Shown here piece by piece: positions 1 to 10,537 of a stretch of 24,822 bases of DNA. The stretch comes from Spirogloea muscicola. Its lineage: Eukaryota; Streptophyta; Zygnematophyceae; Spirogloeales; Spirogloeaceae. The DNA is taken from positions 354,363-379,184 of the forward strand of contig WELB01000127.1 of the NCBI GenBank assembly GCA_009602725.1, read 5' to 3'. Position 1 is the first letter of the stretch; each line of letters begins with the position of its first letter. The notes beneath the pieces are model-generated. The model worked only from the letters and a program-made list of their open reading frames with translations, made no database searches and was not told where the DNA came from. The translations under genes and the position numbers were made by a program.

Positions 1-260
1 GGAAAGAAGAAAGGGCTCGCCCATTGAGGATAGGGGCTGGACAAGCCAGCCCAAAAAAGAATGAACAAAGAACGAGAAGGGGGCCAGAGGAAGCCAGAGG
101 AAGCGCTAAGAAACCAAAGCAGACAAAGAAAGAAAGCAGCTACAAATCACTCAGTAACCCCTGCTAAGCAGCCGCAAATCAGAGAGGCTAGGGTCCTGGA
201 AGTGGGTCCCCTGGACAGAGCCAGAGGCAGCAGGGGCGTCTGGCGAGAGAGTGGGAGGAG
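1..260 (-). repeat. LINE 3'-end fragment, antisense
   Basis: Read on the minus strand, the stretch holds a short coding end, with residues resembling AASG then SDLRLLSRGY and a TGA stop near 155, followed by a 3' tail. The tail contains the hairpin GGGCTGG-acaag-CCAGCCC at 34-52. The same tail recurs at 21560-21690 and 24251-24345. The coding end matches the C-terminus of the larger LINE fragment at 22453-23865, so this is a 5'-truncated copy. The fragment probably continues beyond the window start. The upstream boundary near 260 is approximate. Confidence 0.7.
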
Positions 261-284
261 GAGGAGGGGGGGGGGAGGGGAGCT

Positions 285-540
285 TCAGGCCGCGTTGGCT
301 ACCGTGGCGGGCCGGTTTCCCGCGCAGGCCGTTGCCAGTTGCATTAGTCCACGAATCCGATTTGGCGCAGCCCGGGCGCCCCGTCTCGCTCTGCGATCAA
401 TGGTCCCCCCCGCACCGCCCAAGCTCCCGCCTTGGCCCTCCCGGCCCGGCCCGGCTGCCCGCGCTCCCAGGGTAACAGGCCGAACAAATCCTGCCCGGAA
501 GCCGCACATCCGCCCGGGCAGCGGACGCCTCTCCCACCTT
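285..540. repeat. GC-rich block related to 4440-4660
   Basis: The stretch from about 293 to 530 shares ordered blocks with 4440-4660 in the same orientation: TTTCCCGCGC followed by GGCCGTTG, then CGATTT-GGCG, then CGCCCAAGCTCC and CCTTGGCC, then GCAC-TCCG with CAGCGG. At 4.4-4.7 kb this sequence lies immediately 5' of the minus-strand coiled-coil ORF. Here the ORF body is absent, so this looks like a diverged copy of that 5' flank, between two LINE fragments. I see no convincing gene of its own, although frames are open because GC is high. Confidence 0.5.
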
Positions 541-868
541 GTCCATGTCCTCAATCGTAATTACTGAGTGATCCATCCTCCCCCTGTTTTTCCCATCGCA
601 TCCTCAGGCCCCTTTGTAGCTGCTCAACAGAAGCTGCTCAACGCTCTTAGGCCCCTTCAAAGCTTTGTCAATTCGTTTGGGCTGGCTTCTCGCAGCCCTT
701 GCCACCACTGGGAGTACCACTTCTTCTTTGTCCATTTCGTTGGGCTGGCTTCTCACAGCCGCTGCTGTCAATTTGGAAGCGCTGCTTCCTTTCGGACCTT
801 GTCCATCCTTTGCTCTGACCTCTCACAGCCACTCCTGTCAACATGGAAGAGCTGTTTTCCCATCTGAG
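535..868 (+). repeat. LINE 3'-tail array, sense
   Basis: It begins with a degenerate coding end (TTACTGAG, the usual Tyr-stop context) and continues with three tail units. Each unit has a CTTTGTC or CTTGTCC lead-in, then TTTGGGCTGGCTTCTC and CAGCC, or a degenerate version of this in the third. The last unit ends in GGAAGAGCT near 850. An antisense array starts directly after it, so the junction near 868 is a palindrome centre (GGAAGAGCT ... AGCTCTTCC). The triplicated tail suggests tandem tail duplication or nested insertion. Confidence 0.65.
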
Positions 869-1700
869 AAAAAGCTCTTCCATTGTAAGGCAATGGCTAT
901 ATAGGCGAGTCCAAAGAAAAAGAAATGCTCCTCCAATGTAGAGCAGTGGCTCTGAGAGGCCAGGCCAAACGAAACAGCCCTTCTGATGTAATGTAGTCTC
1001 TATAAGAGGATTGTACAAGGTCTCACAGGGGCCGGAAGGCCGAAAACAAGAGAACAAGAGACAAGAGAGGCCAGCCCAAAGGAATGAACGAGAAGAAAGA
1101 AAGACCATTCCGGGAGAGGGCGATGGCCGTGAATGGCCAGCCCAGAATCTATTTGCACAAGGTCTGGAAGGCGTCAGGAGGAGAAAGATCCTTCCAGTAG
1201 AGGGCGATGGCTTTGATTGGCCAGCCCAAAGAGAAAATCAAGAACGTGCGAAGGGGCCAGAAAAGCGTTACAACATGCAGGGGTCTCAAGTGGCCACTGG
1301 GTGCCATTCATCATTTCTTTCATTCTTCATTCTTTTCTTGAGCTGGCCAACCATCCATCGCCCTCTACCTGAGAGGAAGCTCACCCGACTTAGGAAGGTG
1401 GCTGAAAAGCCACCCCAACAAGAATGGACAAGATCCAAAGAGCCGAGAAAGCGCCTAACCACACAGCAATGCACGAGATTAGAGCGGAGGGGAGCTTAGT
1501 AAGCCCGGGACCAGAAGAGTCTTCCTCTCAGTATGCCGTTGAGCAGCCTCAGGTGAGAGGAAGTAGTCTCCGGGTAGCGGGTCCCCTGTCTATAGCCAGA
1601 GGATGCAGCCACGAAAAGATGAAAGGCTCTCCCAAAAGGAACGAGGGCTGTGAACAGCCAGCCCGACAAAAACTGAGAAGCTACGAAGGGGTCCACAAGT
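869..1700 (-). repeat. LINE 3'-tail array with one coding end, antisense
   Basis: Several antisense tail units follow one another, recognised by (G)GGCCAGCCCAAAG and A(A)GAATG-GA at about 940-980, 1060-1090, 1130-1150, 1215-1235, 1395-1432 and 1645-1680. Between 1500 and 1610 the minus strand reads a diverged coding end (SGYRQG, then LRLLN). The unit at 1397-1414 has the stem GGTGGCT-gaaa-AGCCACC, in which both arms differ from the common GGGCTGG/CCAGCCC but still pair. Boundaries between units are approximate. Confidence 0.65.
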
Positions 1701-1960
1701 GCTGTTCCGAAGCTATCCCCTTCAGCGGTCCCGTGGCCCACGCCTTGCACCTGCGTGCTTGCCGTGCTCTCGCTGCAGCCTCTGGTTTTCGTCAAGGGGG
1801 ACTGCTTCCGGCAGCTAGACTATCGGATCTGCGGCTCCTCACTCGTGGTTGTTGAGTGGCTCGTCCTCCGCCAGTTCTGAGACAGCGCTTTGACCCCTTC
1901 GAAGCTTGTCAGCTCTTCGTTTTCTGAGCCAGAGAGCAACTTGCTGGAGCAACTTGCCAA
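1690..1960 (+). repeat. LINE ORF C-terminus and 3' tail, sense
   Basis: The plus strand reads a peptide closely matching the LINE C-terminus: SGPVAHALHLRA, RALAAASGFRQGG and SDLRLLTRGC, then TGA at 1853-1855. The same elements (LHLRA or VHLRA, RALAAASGFRQG, LLTRGY) occur in frame at 22453-22560 on the minus strand. A tail starting with GAGTGG follows, but the usual hairpin is not clear. This is a truncated non-functional copy; the frame upstream of 1690 does not continue the LINE protein. Confidence 0.7.
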
Positions 1961-2249
1961 GGAGCTCACTTGCTACTCCACCTTATGCTGTAGATATTTC
2001 ACATGTTATATAAGCCTTCTTCATTAAATCAAAAGCTCACCATGGCCCGTAGCATGACTTGAACGTCAATACTACAAGTGGGAGACAGTCAGCAGCAAAC
2101 TTAAAACAACAATTTGAGATCTTGCTAATAGGTGATTGTTGCTGATGAGACCCGGTAGTCTAGTCTGGTCTTGCTTGATAAGAGCAACAGTGCAGCTACT
2201 TGTCGCAAGCTTTCAGCCGCAGCAACAGAAGACGCGAGGTCAGGTATGA

Positions 2250-2477
2250 GGATGTTACTGGGTAGCATTAGTCTTCTCAAGCGCACCACAGGGTGCTTTT
2301 TCAAATCAGAATGCTTTTGCCCACCAAGGCATTGCTAATGCCTTGGTTCAAATGGATACTGCAATGCTACAGCTCTCGCAATCCACTTGGGATTTGCACT
2401 ACTGGCTATACGCTTGCCTGGCAGGCCGTTCACAACCAAGGAAACGGGCACGATTTAGCACATTGGCCGCCTCCTAG
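2250..2477 (+). other. possible coding fragment or exon
   Basis: The frame from 2250 (after TGA at 2247) to TAG at 2475-2477 reads about 75 residues with a protein-like composition. Segments include FSNQNAFAHQGIANALVQMD, then a Trp/Tyr/Leu-rich segment and a basic RSQPRKRARF. There is no ATG at a sensible place, and CACCACAG at 2284-2291 could be a 3' splice site. I do not recognise the family. It could be one exon of an unseen gene, a transposon remnant or chance; no partner exon was found nearby. Confidence 0.2.
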
Positions 2478-2514
2478 CCTCCACCGACGAGAGACGAGGT
2501 CTCCCATCAACTGG

Positions 2515-2585
2515 GAGCCTTATGGGCTGGCCAATCACAGCCATCCACTGGAAGATTTTCTCTTTCACAAAAGGTCAAAACCCGT
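2515..2585 (+). repeat. diverged LINE 3' tail, sense
   Basis: GGGCTGGCCAATCACAGCC is followed by ATCCACTGGAAGATTTTCTC, matching the tail pattern GGGCTGGCCTCTCACAGCC, CACTGCTGTCAA, TTGGAAGAGCTC seen at 22280-22325. Only the tail is present. Confidence 0.5.
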
Positions 2586-3424
2586 TACCGTCTTTGTGCA
2601 GCTCCACGCCGTGCGCTACAGATGATAGTTGCGCCATCCCCGTTAGCACGCCTGCTGCTAGCTCTCCAAGCAAACCGTCAAGCCGCCTTTCTGACAGCAT
2701 TGAATGCTACCATCATGTAACATTATCACACATGCAATTGCAATCCACTTTCTTGTTCATGGCATAGCAAGCCAAGCAGTGATTGTTCTCTCCCCCTATT
2801 ACTATGCACTATACAGGAGCGGAGGAAGGATGTACTTCTAAGGAGGAATCGGCAGAAACACACAAGTAGGATGCAAGGGCCTAAGGATCTCTGAGCTGCC
2901 CATGGGGATCAATCAGGACCAGGCAGTACCATTTCTATAGATGTAGTCGTTCACCAGAAAGCATTCCACCGCAGGTGACTTTTGCACCTGAGAGCAAGAC
3001 CATGCAGAATGCGTGGACGAGATTCTACTTGTTCATGATTCGGCATACATCGTAATGCACGGTGATCGGCCCAGCTATGACAAAGACCCTCGATTTCCTT
3101 GTTGCTGCCTCCTCTGTTAGAGACCAGCCTAGTGCATTTTCAGCAAGTTGAGATCTCTATGCAGTGTCAAACGAACGCCAAGGAGATTGTGCTCTTTCCC
3201 AACGATAACATCACAAGAAAGCCTTTCTGATGACAGGCTCGGACATGCAGTAGCACGAAAGGAGCTAGCTGTGAGCGCAGCAACACACAAGGAACTCACG
3301 CAATCACCCTGTGACAGCGGCGTTGGCTGCAGGAGACCAATTCAATAAAGCAGGGAAAAGTTCGCATACAAGGCTAGCAGCATCGATGCTGACGGAACAA
3401 AGCAAGCATTGCTATATTCGACTC

Positions 3425-4450
3425 CTAGGCACAAGACGCCCTCCTCCTGAGAGGAGAGCAGTCACTGAGTGCGACTGGGCTGTGGCATGTCCCCTGGGTG
3501 GCCCTGAGGGCGGCCACCTCACGCTGCATCGCCTGCAGCTGGTCATTCTGCGAAGCCACTTGGGCTTGCAGGTCGCGCATGCGGTTGTCTGCGACGCGCA
3601 GTAGCCACTGCGCCCCCGCAACGTCAGACCTAAGCCGAGAAGCCTCAGCTTGCGCCTGCTGGCGGCACGCCTCCAGCTGCCCTGTCAAGGCTATGCGGCA
3701 GTCGTCCAGGATCTTGGCATCCTGGTACCAGCGCTCAGCCTCCTCTGTGCTGCTGCGCGCCGTGTGTCGAAGCTGCTGGTTGTCGTCCAGCACTCGCAGG
3801 CCCCACTCGAGTAGCTCGTCGCGCTCCGCCGCCGTCTCCTCGGCGTAGCGCTGCCAGTCCTCCGCCAGCTGGGCGGCGTGCTCGGCCTCGCGCCGCAGCA
3901 GCAGCGCGTCTGCGAGGCAGCAGGCGGCTTGCCATGCCGCCTCCACGGGGATGCCATCCTTGTCAGCTGCACAGGTCGCCCTCCGGGGGCTCGCCAGCTG
4001 GCGGCGGCGGCCGCTGCGGACGGTCGAGACTGCCATTGGGCCGACGTCGGCGCACGCATCAGCGCGAAGCACGCCGGGCTTCTTGCTCTCGGACGCGTGC
4101 GACGCTGCCATGGCCACCTCGGTGGCCGCCGGGGGGCTCGGGGTCGTGGGGAGCAGCCCCAGCCGGGTGGCGGCTGCGCAGGCTTCGGTGGCCCACGCAG
4201 CCACGAAGGCGGTGGCCAGGCCCAGAAGGCCGGACGCCATGACTGGCGCGGTCGCAGCGGCGAGGCGGTCGGCGCGGCGGCGGGCGGTAGAAGGCGCGGC
4301 GCTGGTGCAGGCGCTGTCCCTGCTCGGGAGCGACGCCGCAGAAGCAGAGGCCCTGGCGGCGGCGCCGACTGCAGCGGCAGCGGCGGCGGCGGCNGTGACG
4401 TGGGGGGGGGCTTGGGGGCGCCTGGTCAGCGGGGGGCGGCGGGAGGCCAT
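3425..4450 (-). CDS. hypothetical coiled-coil protein, Ala-rich N-terminus
   Basis: An intronless ORF of 341 residues. Residues 1-68 are Ala/Arg/Ser-rich with a run of alanines interrupted by one undetermined base (N at 4394). Residues about 70-100 are hydrophobic (MASGLLGLATAFVAAW) and could be a membrane segment or part of a targeting peptide. Residues about 185-317 are rich in Glu, Gln, Ala, Leu and Arg with heptad-like spacing (AERDELLEWGLRVLDDNQQL) and look like a long coiled coil. The tail SPLRRRASCA is basic. I do not recognise a family and assign no function. The frame is very GC-rich, which favours chance openness at the N-terminus, but the coiled-coil half is convincing as real or recently real coding sequence. 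Its 5' flank is partly duplicated at 285-540, so the ORF may belong to a repeat family. The start was chosen as the first ATG of the frame. Confidence 0.5.
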   Translation of the reverse strand: MASRRPPLTRRPQAPPHVXAAAAAAAAVGAAARASASAASLPSRDSACTSAAPSTARRRADRLAAATAPVMASGLLGLATAFVAAWATEACAAATRLGLLPTTPSPPAATEVAMAASHASESKKPGVLRADACADVGPMAVSTVRSGRRRQLASPRRATCAADKDGIPVEAAWQAACCLADALLLRREAEHAAQLAEDWQRYAEETAAERDELLEWGLRVLDDNQQLRHTARSSTEEAERWYQDAKILDDCRIALTGQLEACRQQAQAEASRLRSDVAGAQWLLRVADNRMRDLQAQVASQNDQLQAMQREVAALRATQGTCHSPVALSDCSPLRRRASCA

Positions 4451-4760
4451 TTTCCCGCGCGGGCCGTTGGCGGTAATAGCTCACGGATGCGATTTCGGCG
4501 GCCCGCGCCCCCCAGTGCGCCATCTTGGCATGCCTTATTATTTCTCTTTCCCCCGGAACACACCTGTCCGCCCAAGCTCCGGCCTTGGCCAGGCCGGGGC
4601 ATTCTCGGCTGCTGCCCTGTGATCGCGTGACCGCACGTCCGCTCGGCCAGCGGCTGCCGCTGCCTGCAGCCGCGATTCTCGACGTTGCTGAGGGCAACGT
4701 CGCCTGGCACCAAGAATGCCAATCAGAGGCATGTGGGGCAAGTCGCCTGCTGTCATTCTA
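4451..4760 (-). promoter_or_regulatory. 5' flank of the coiled-coil ORF, duplicated upstream
   Basis: GC-rich sequence directly upstream (minus strand) of the ORF starting at 4450. Blocks of it recur at 285-540. It contains a perfect 8-bp hairpin, GACGTTGC-tgagg-GCAACGTC, at 4681-4701. Promoter function is inferred only from position and from conservation between the two copies. Confidence 0.3.
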
Positions 4761-5387
4761 AGGTGCTGAATAAGGGCTGTCGTGGCGACTGAACTGAGAC
4801 CAATTTGCAACGTGGGGCGGATGCCTGGCAAAGGTAGTGAAGACGGCTTTGGAAGGCGATCAATTCAATTATTGAGGATCTGCCACTGTCAAAAGCAAAA
4901 GCCCAACTTCAGCAGTACGGGCAGCTGCCCCACGGCCAGATGTCCGCCTAGTAGTCACGTCACCGCCATGCTGCCCTCTGCATTTGTCATAAATCTTGGA
5001 TTTGGGCCGTCTTCTAGACTAGCCGGTATCTGTGAATGATTACCAGAGCAAGATGTTGAAACAACATCTACAAACTTGTGTCGACATAATGGTAATAGCA
5101 AGCCATTTCTAGCTGGTAATGTGCATCTTCTGGCCCATCAGACCTTGTACAGGCTCGAGAAACAGCAGAATAGAAGACAACCTGCATGCAGCTGACTAAG
5201 TGCATGGACTGTGTTAAAAATGCAGATGCAGATGAACTCTGCTTGCTTGCTTGCTTGCATACTGCTGCAAGCAGCAATCGTGAGTGAAAGCTTTTGACTT
5301 CCTGTATCCTCTATGATCAGGCAGCGCAGCCTGTCAATAAAATAGTCAGCTTGGATCTACCCTCTGCGGAGAAAAGTATCTCAGCTC
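4761..5387. other. intergenic, nothing recognised
   Basis: Sequence between the coiled-coil ORF flank and the stop codon of the ABCG gene. It must include the 3' untranslated region of the ABCG gene on the minus strand. A short GCTTGCTT repeat lies near 5240-5260. No conserved coding frame or RNA gene was seen. Confidence 0.5.
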
Positions 5388-8300
5388 TTACCTACGTAGA
5401 CCGCTTTTGTGATATCGCAATGCTGCATAGCAGGCGACTCTGAAGATGATGGCATATGCACTTAGAATCCCAACGTCCATCCACTTGCTGGTGTGCGCAA
5501 GCCCAGCATCCACTAATATCTGGTGGCCAGTCTGCTGACAAGACGAGCCCCCACTTTCACTGCCCGAGCGCATTTCGCTGAAGCAAGTGGTGTTGAGGCT
5601 GCCATACTCGTTAATGAGAAGCGAGTCGAACGGATACTTGAAGATCGACAGGTAGTGCATCCACAGCCAGTAGGAAGGTATGTACTGCACAGACCAACAA
5701 CAGCGAGGTGGTGATTCCCAATCATGCAGTTTCTGTACTTTCACCATCGGGTGGCCAAAATTCATTTGCGCATACACTTCCCTGTCTCGATTTTTGTAAA
5801 ATACAGTGACCTCCTCATCATAGGTATCTGTCCCGCTGGACAACAGCTGCAGGCTGCAATAGACCATCACAGTGTCCATCTTGCAAGAAGCATCAAGGCA
5901 CCCTGACGATTGCTTCGCAACTGAGCGACGAGTCGAACACGACATGAAGTGTCTACTGACCTCTTTTTTGATGAAATATCCAGAGAACAGAAAAGCCGCA
6001 CCGAGCATGCCGGCCACGAGTGAGTTGCCCATGATGTAGCTTGGTATCCACGCACTATATTATTGCAGCCTGTTAGCTCTCATGTCGTGGCCAGCATTGC
6101 AAGCAGAGGTGTCGAAGGTATGTTTCCAGCTTAAGCTTCGATAGTAATGTGCTGATAAGTGGTTGGCTAGCAGTCCGCAATCGGCCATCATTATGTTGCG
6201 CCAACTTGCCAGCTAATGGGTATCTTCTGGTTTCTACTGGAATGCAGAATCAGTGGGGAGTCTTTTGGTAGCTACAGCATCAAGGGCAGGCAAGATGTAC
6301 CTGAAGCAGGCTACAATCGAGTTGGCGGTCACCAAGACGAGCCAGATGATGAGAACAAAGAAGACTATCGCTTCCCATTGCGTACTCAGACCAACCAAAA
6401 AGTAAGAGGGCACGGCGAAGAGGATTGCAAGAATGAGTAGGAAGGGTAGAAAAACCAGAACGCTGGCAAACAGGTATGAGGAGACCCTGTATGCTCCTCT
6501 GCATGAAAGCAGCACACCGATGCAGAATGATCGGATTATAACGTGTGAGAAGGCCAGCCTCAAGTTGCTGTGCTGCAATTGCTTGCATGATCTTATTGCA
6601 TTTCAGGAATCCCTCTACTGGAAGATACACAGGCAGTGATGTGGCAGGCAAATTGCATCGCACACTGTCTCGTCCTTCTCCAGATCAGGAGACACTTGTT
6701 TGCTTCATTAATCTGTTGCCAGTGGAGTCAAGTTCTGCACCTGGAAGTCTCACGAATGAGGATGTTTCTCTCCCCGAGAAAGATCGGCAGTGCCTCAATT
6801 GACGAGGTGAGGAGGAAGGCAAGAGAGAAGGCAAAGAAGCCAAGCCTTTCCTGTCAAATTCAGGTGGTGACGGCATCTTAGGAGGAGAATCAAATGTTAT
6901 TACACAGGATTGACGACGCTGATTGACCAACTCCTGACTGCTGATCTTCAGAGATCGCAAGTACCTGAATACCCCTGGGGTTGTTTGTGACGTTAAAGAA
7001 GAGGGTCCCAAGGCAAGTGCCACATATAAGGACCTGGCCAGCCCTCCCGAAAAATAGCTCTCTCGTGCGGAAGACGTTTTTGTAGTAACGGTCTGCCAAG
7101 GTGAATATCTCTTGGATGGGGCTTGAAGCAAAGCTCACAGTCCCAAGGTGACTGCACAAAAATGAGAAACATGTATCCTGTTGCGCTCAACTGAAGGAGA
7201 AAGAGCACTGGTACACCAGGCAGACACTGGGTCCCATGCATGCTGCAACATGGAATGTTTTAGTGGTGCACAATCAAGGAGTTTGCAAGAATGGCAAGGG
7301 TATGAGGAGGACGATGGGAACCGTAAGCCGGCAACATCAATCAACCTCATATCATGTGCGAGACACAAGCATTTCCTGCTACATGGGCAGGTCAAAGTGC
7401 TTCCTACCTGGTGGGCCCAATTGAGCTTGTCAAGACGCCTTGCTTTCTTTCTTGATCCTGCACACAAGCAGTAGGTCCGCGGCTAGCCGTGAAGTTGCGA
7501 GCATAGAATAGGAAAATCAGACGGCGGATTTCGTGGAAACGGGAGCAAGTACAGGTCCCGCACGTACAGTCCATGTCATCTCAAAACCTAAATCTGTTAG
7601 ACCAAGTCTCAAGCAAGTCAAGACAAGCAGGCTGCTTGTAGGACATTGCAGTACTCTGCCCATCTTCAGCTTTGAGGATTGACATCATGGAGCAGATCTG
7701 GGTAAAAGGTGCAGAACCTCCTGAAACGGGAGACCTAGGCGCAGGTTGGGAGCTTCAGTTCTGCCGAGCTCCGGACCTTGTTCGCAGCTGCCTCTTGCGA
7801 CGTCTTCATTCCCCTCTTGTGGAGAAGCGACTGCATCTATTGCATACTCCAGAACATTCACATGCGCTGGGATTGCCTGTGGACATAGATACGGATGGTC
7901 ACAGTAGTATCGCCTGGCTGCAAAAGTGCACGGAATCAGCAGAAGCTGCAGCTACGGCGACATGTTCAATGAGCTAGCGAACACAGGACAGACGACCTCT
8001 AACAGTTGACCATGTCGCATCCTGCTTATTGACCTTGCCAGCATGTTGGAAGCGCTCCAGAAGCTCGTCCAGAGATCCATGATGAATGGCATTGCCTTTA
8101 GCCAAAATGAGCACACGATGGAATAGATTGAGGATGCGGAAGCTTGGCTGCACGACGATGGAGAAGGTGAACAGGTGAATGACTTCCGTCAGGCCAAATG
8201 ACTGCAGCTATGCAACACTGCATGCTTTTACCTCGGTCAACGTATTCAGCAGGAAATGTTACAGTTTTACTTACCATCTTGGAAACGTATTGGAGTACCT

Positions 8301-9769
8301 GATGAACAGATAGGATGATGGTCCTCTTCTTCGTTGTGGCCATGTCGTGGAGCAGCTCCACAACATTCAAGGCAGCAGTGCTGTCGAGGCCAGAGGTGGG
8401 CTCGTCCAACAAAAGAACGCAGGGGTTGTGGATCATCTCCACACCAATGGACACTCTCCTCCTCTCCCCACCAGAGATGCCTCTAAAGTCTTCGTTGCCA
8501 ATTCGCGTTCCAGAAACTGATCTGAGGCCAAGTTCTACGAAGCAAGGAAGAGCTTGATATGAGAAGACAGTACAAGCTAAGCTAATGAAATGGCCTAAGC
8601 TCCACCAAAAGATTTCAGCTTTGTGCAAACTAAAAGCCCGTAGTGACGTGCAGTAATTTGCAATTTCCAAGGGCTGGACAAACACTTTGACAATCGAAAC
8701 CTGCTCAGCCAAATATTGATCTAGACCTCTGATCAGATATATAGTAATCGCAACATGAACGAGCACATTCACATAGTATATCGATGTTTTTCAAGATTAG
8801 CAGCTGACCATCTATCAATTGTTCAATGCGAGCCCTTTTCTCGGTCATAGATATGCTCCCTGACAGGCGCAAACGAGCACTATACAGCAGCGTTTCCCGC
8901 ACCGTTAACATTGGGAAGAGGGCATCGTCTTGCAGTACGTAGCCTGCAGGTAGTCAATAATCGCTTAGAACAGGACCTGTTCTGAGCGCCTTCACTGTGC
9001 AAAATTATTTAGTTCAAGTTGTGTTGCAGACTCTGTCGCACAATATTATAGAGAATCTCTGTCCTGGAATTATCAAAACAATAAGCTCACACCTTACAAG
9101 CTTCTAGATTTCACTGCTTGCCTGTAAGACGGCGGAACCGCCGAGCATCCACAGCCTCCCCATTGAGTAGTACTACGCCCTTCAGCCTGCCTTGGGCAAT
9201 CCTTCCGCCCAGCGCATCGAGAAGTGTGGATTTTCCTGCACAAGGAACGGCACCAGCAGCAGCGCGCTGACATGGCCAAGCACCGGACCTCGAGGAAGGT
9301 AGAACCGCATCCACTATTCGAGTTATGACATACATGCTAAGCATTTCATGACCTGCACAAGTGTTGACATGAGCATGGAATGAGCATGGAATGAGCATAC
9401 TGGCATGGAAGCAGCTGCAGTTGTAAGTACAGTCGTCTGACCTGCTCCGCTTGGGCCTGCCACTGCGAGGATCTCCCCTGGGCTTGCTCTGCAGCAGATG
9501 TTTTGCAGGATATATCTCCCGCCGCTTCGTTTGCGGCCAGATGGAGCTCGGCCTGGCGATGCAGCAGTGGCTGCGGGAGGACGCCGGGAATCCTCGATCC
9601 AGTATGACAAGTTCCTGATCTCCACCTCGTAGCGCGGGGCTTCTGTTGAGGAAACAGCTTGTGGGAGGCCAGTCGGGACGTCCACGGCTATCTCGCTGCA
9701 CCCGCTCGGATCCGCCGCCTTCTGCTCCTCCGGTGGAGGCAGCGGCCGGGGTGTGCCATATGGAGGCAT
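5388..9769 (-). CDS. ABCG-family half-size ABC transporter
   Basis: Twelve exons join in frame: 9769-9442, 9235-9122, 8943-8809, 8534-8299, 8147-8034, 7876-7718, 7457-7408, 7151-6965, 6850-6741, 6498-6301, 6054-5961, 5684-5388; total 2022 nt, 673 residues, normal for a half-transporter. The nucleotide-binding domain comes first: Walker A GPSGAGKST (105-113, assembled across intron 1), Q-loop YVLQDD (149-154), signature [12 protein letters not shown] (212-223), Walker [14 protein letters not shown] (232-244), H-loop SVHQ (268-271). Six membrane segments follow at about 417-433, 445-466, 484-515, 518-543, 550-572 and 645-665, with a cysteine-bearing loop before the last. This NBD-TMD order defines ABCG/WBC. 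Half-transporters dimerise to export lipids, hormones or other hydrophobic compounds, usually at the plasma membrane; the substrate here is unknown. Intron 2 uses a GC donor, and exon 7 is only 50 nt, the weakest part of the model. The start is the first ATG in frame; the frame stays open further upstream, so an earlier start is possible. It is divergent from the GMC oxidoreductase gene at 10609. Confidence 0.93.
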
Positions 9770-10228
9770 GCTGCTTATGGAATATGATCGTCGTTCGCGA
9801 GCATGAGCAGCTGCAGCTGCCTCTCCTTGCCACCTTGCGCTTCAATATTGAGCTGCGATTACTTAAAGAGCTGAGCAGAAGGGCGGGTGGACTCGACGAG
9901 AGGCCTGAGCCCAGAGCACCCGGCCTCCAGAGGAGAGGGAAGCAGGGCAGCAGGGCAGCCCGGGGGGCGGCCTGCAGGGTCGGGCGCTGAGGCCGTGGTG
10001 GAGGAGGAGGGGCAATGCAAGAGATGGAGGCTAGGGGGCCGCAGCACAGTGAGCGGCTGACGAGAGAGATGAGAGTGCTGCGAAGGTGGAAGGAAAGGTG
10101 GAGAGAGAGAGAGGGCCGGAGTGGGAGCGTGGGCGGGAGGGCGCGGGCAAATTCGTGGGGCCGGCTGAGGCGGCGTGACAGAGGAAGGAGGGAGAGCACA
10201 GGGGAGGGGACGAAGAGGTGCGGGGGGG

Positions 10229-10372
10229 NNNNNNNNNNNNNNNNNNNNNNNNNNNNNNNNNNNNNNNNNNNNNNNNNNNNNNNNNNNNNNNNNNNNNNNN
10301 NNNNNNNNNNNNNNNNNNNNNNNNNNNNNNNNNNNNNNNNNNNNNNNNNNNNNNNNNNNNNNNNNNNNNNNN
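10229..10372. other. assembly gap (144 N)
   Basis: A run of undetermined bases flanked by G-rich sequence on the left. Frames crossing it are meaningless. It hides part of the divergent promoter region and probably the upstream part of the LINE fragment that ends at 10455. Confidence 1.
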
Positions 10373-10389
10373 CTGCTGGCACAAGAGCT

Positions 10390-10470
10390 AGTCAATTGCC
10401 GTCCGGTATTCGAGCGTCAGCTAGCGACCTCTATGTGCTGACTCGTGGTTACTGAGCGGGTCAGCTTAGC
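10390..10470 (+). repeat. LINE coding end, sense, upstream of GMC gene
   Basis: The plus strand reads ASDLYVLTRGY followed by TGA near 10453-10455, then GCGGGTCAGC. This is the conserved LINE C-terminal peptide seen at 1822-1855, 15270-15303 and 22453-22490. The upstream part lies in the assembly gap. The insertion ends about 80 bp from the TATA-like box of the GMC gene. Confidence 0.65.
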
Positions 10471-10537
10471 AGCAGGTGACGTACATTTGTCCAATGTGCT
10501 TGCCTTTGTACTTGGCCACACATGGCCTCCCCATCTC

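Larger units (their letters stand above)
1960..3424. other. intergenic stretch, no confident gene
   Basis: This holds a diverged LINE tail at about 2515-2580 and an open frame at 2250-2477, both listed separately. The rest has frequent stops in all frames, no family motif and no RNA gene that I can recognise. It lies downstream of the 3' end of the minus-strand coiled-coil ORF. A perfect hairpin with an 11-bp stem and a 3-base loop (CCAAGGCATT in the left arm) is at 2323-2347, inside the open frame. Confidence 0.5.

Noticed and set aside
3498-4630. Long plus-strand ORFs opposite the coiled-coil ORF
   Set aside because: Arg/Ala/Gly-rich shadows caused by GC-rich third positions, with no motif; the minus frame has the heptad pattern.
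5364-5391. Possible last intron of the ABCG gene (AG/GTAAGAG to CCGCAG)
   Set aside because: It would be only 28 nt, too short for a spliceosomal intron here; TAA at 5390-5388 gives a normal C-terminus.
8270-8300. Strong GTAAGT donor just after ABCG exon 4
   Set aside because: Using it adds VLQYVSKM after the H-loop; the GT right after SVHQ joins to PSFRILNLF, the family sequence.
9111-10382. 423-residue minus-strand ORF across the gap and ABCG exons 1-2
   Set aside because: It crosses the run of N, reads through intron 1, and only its last 50 residues are real exon 2.
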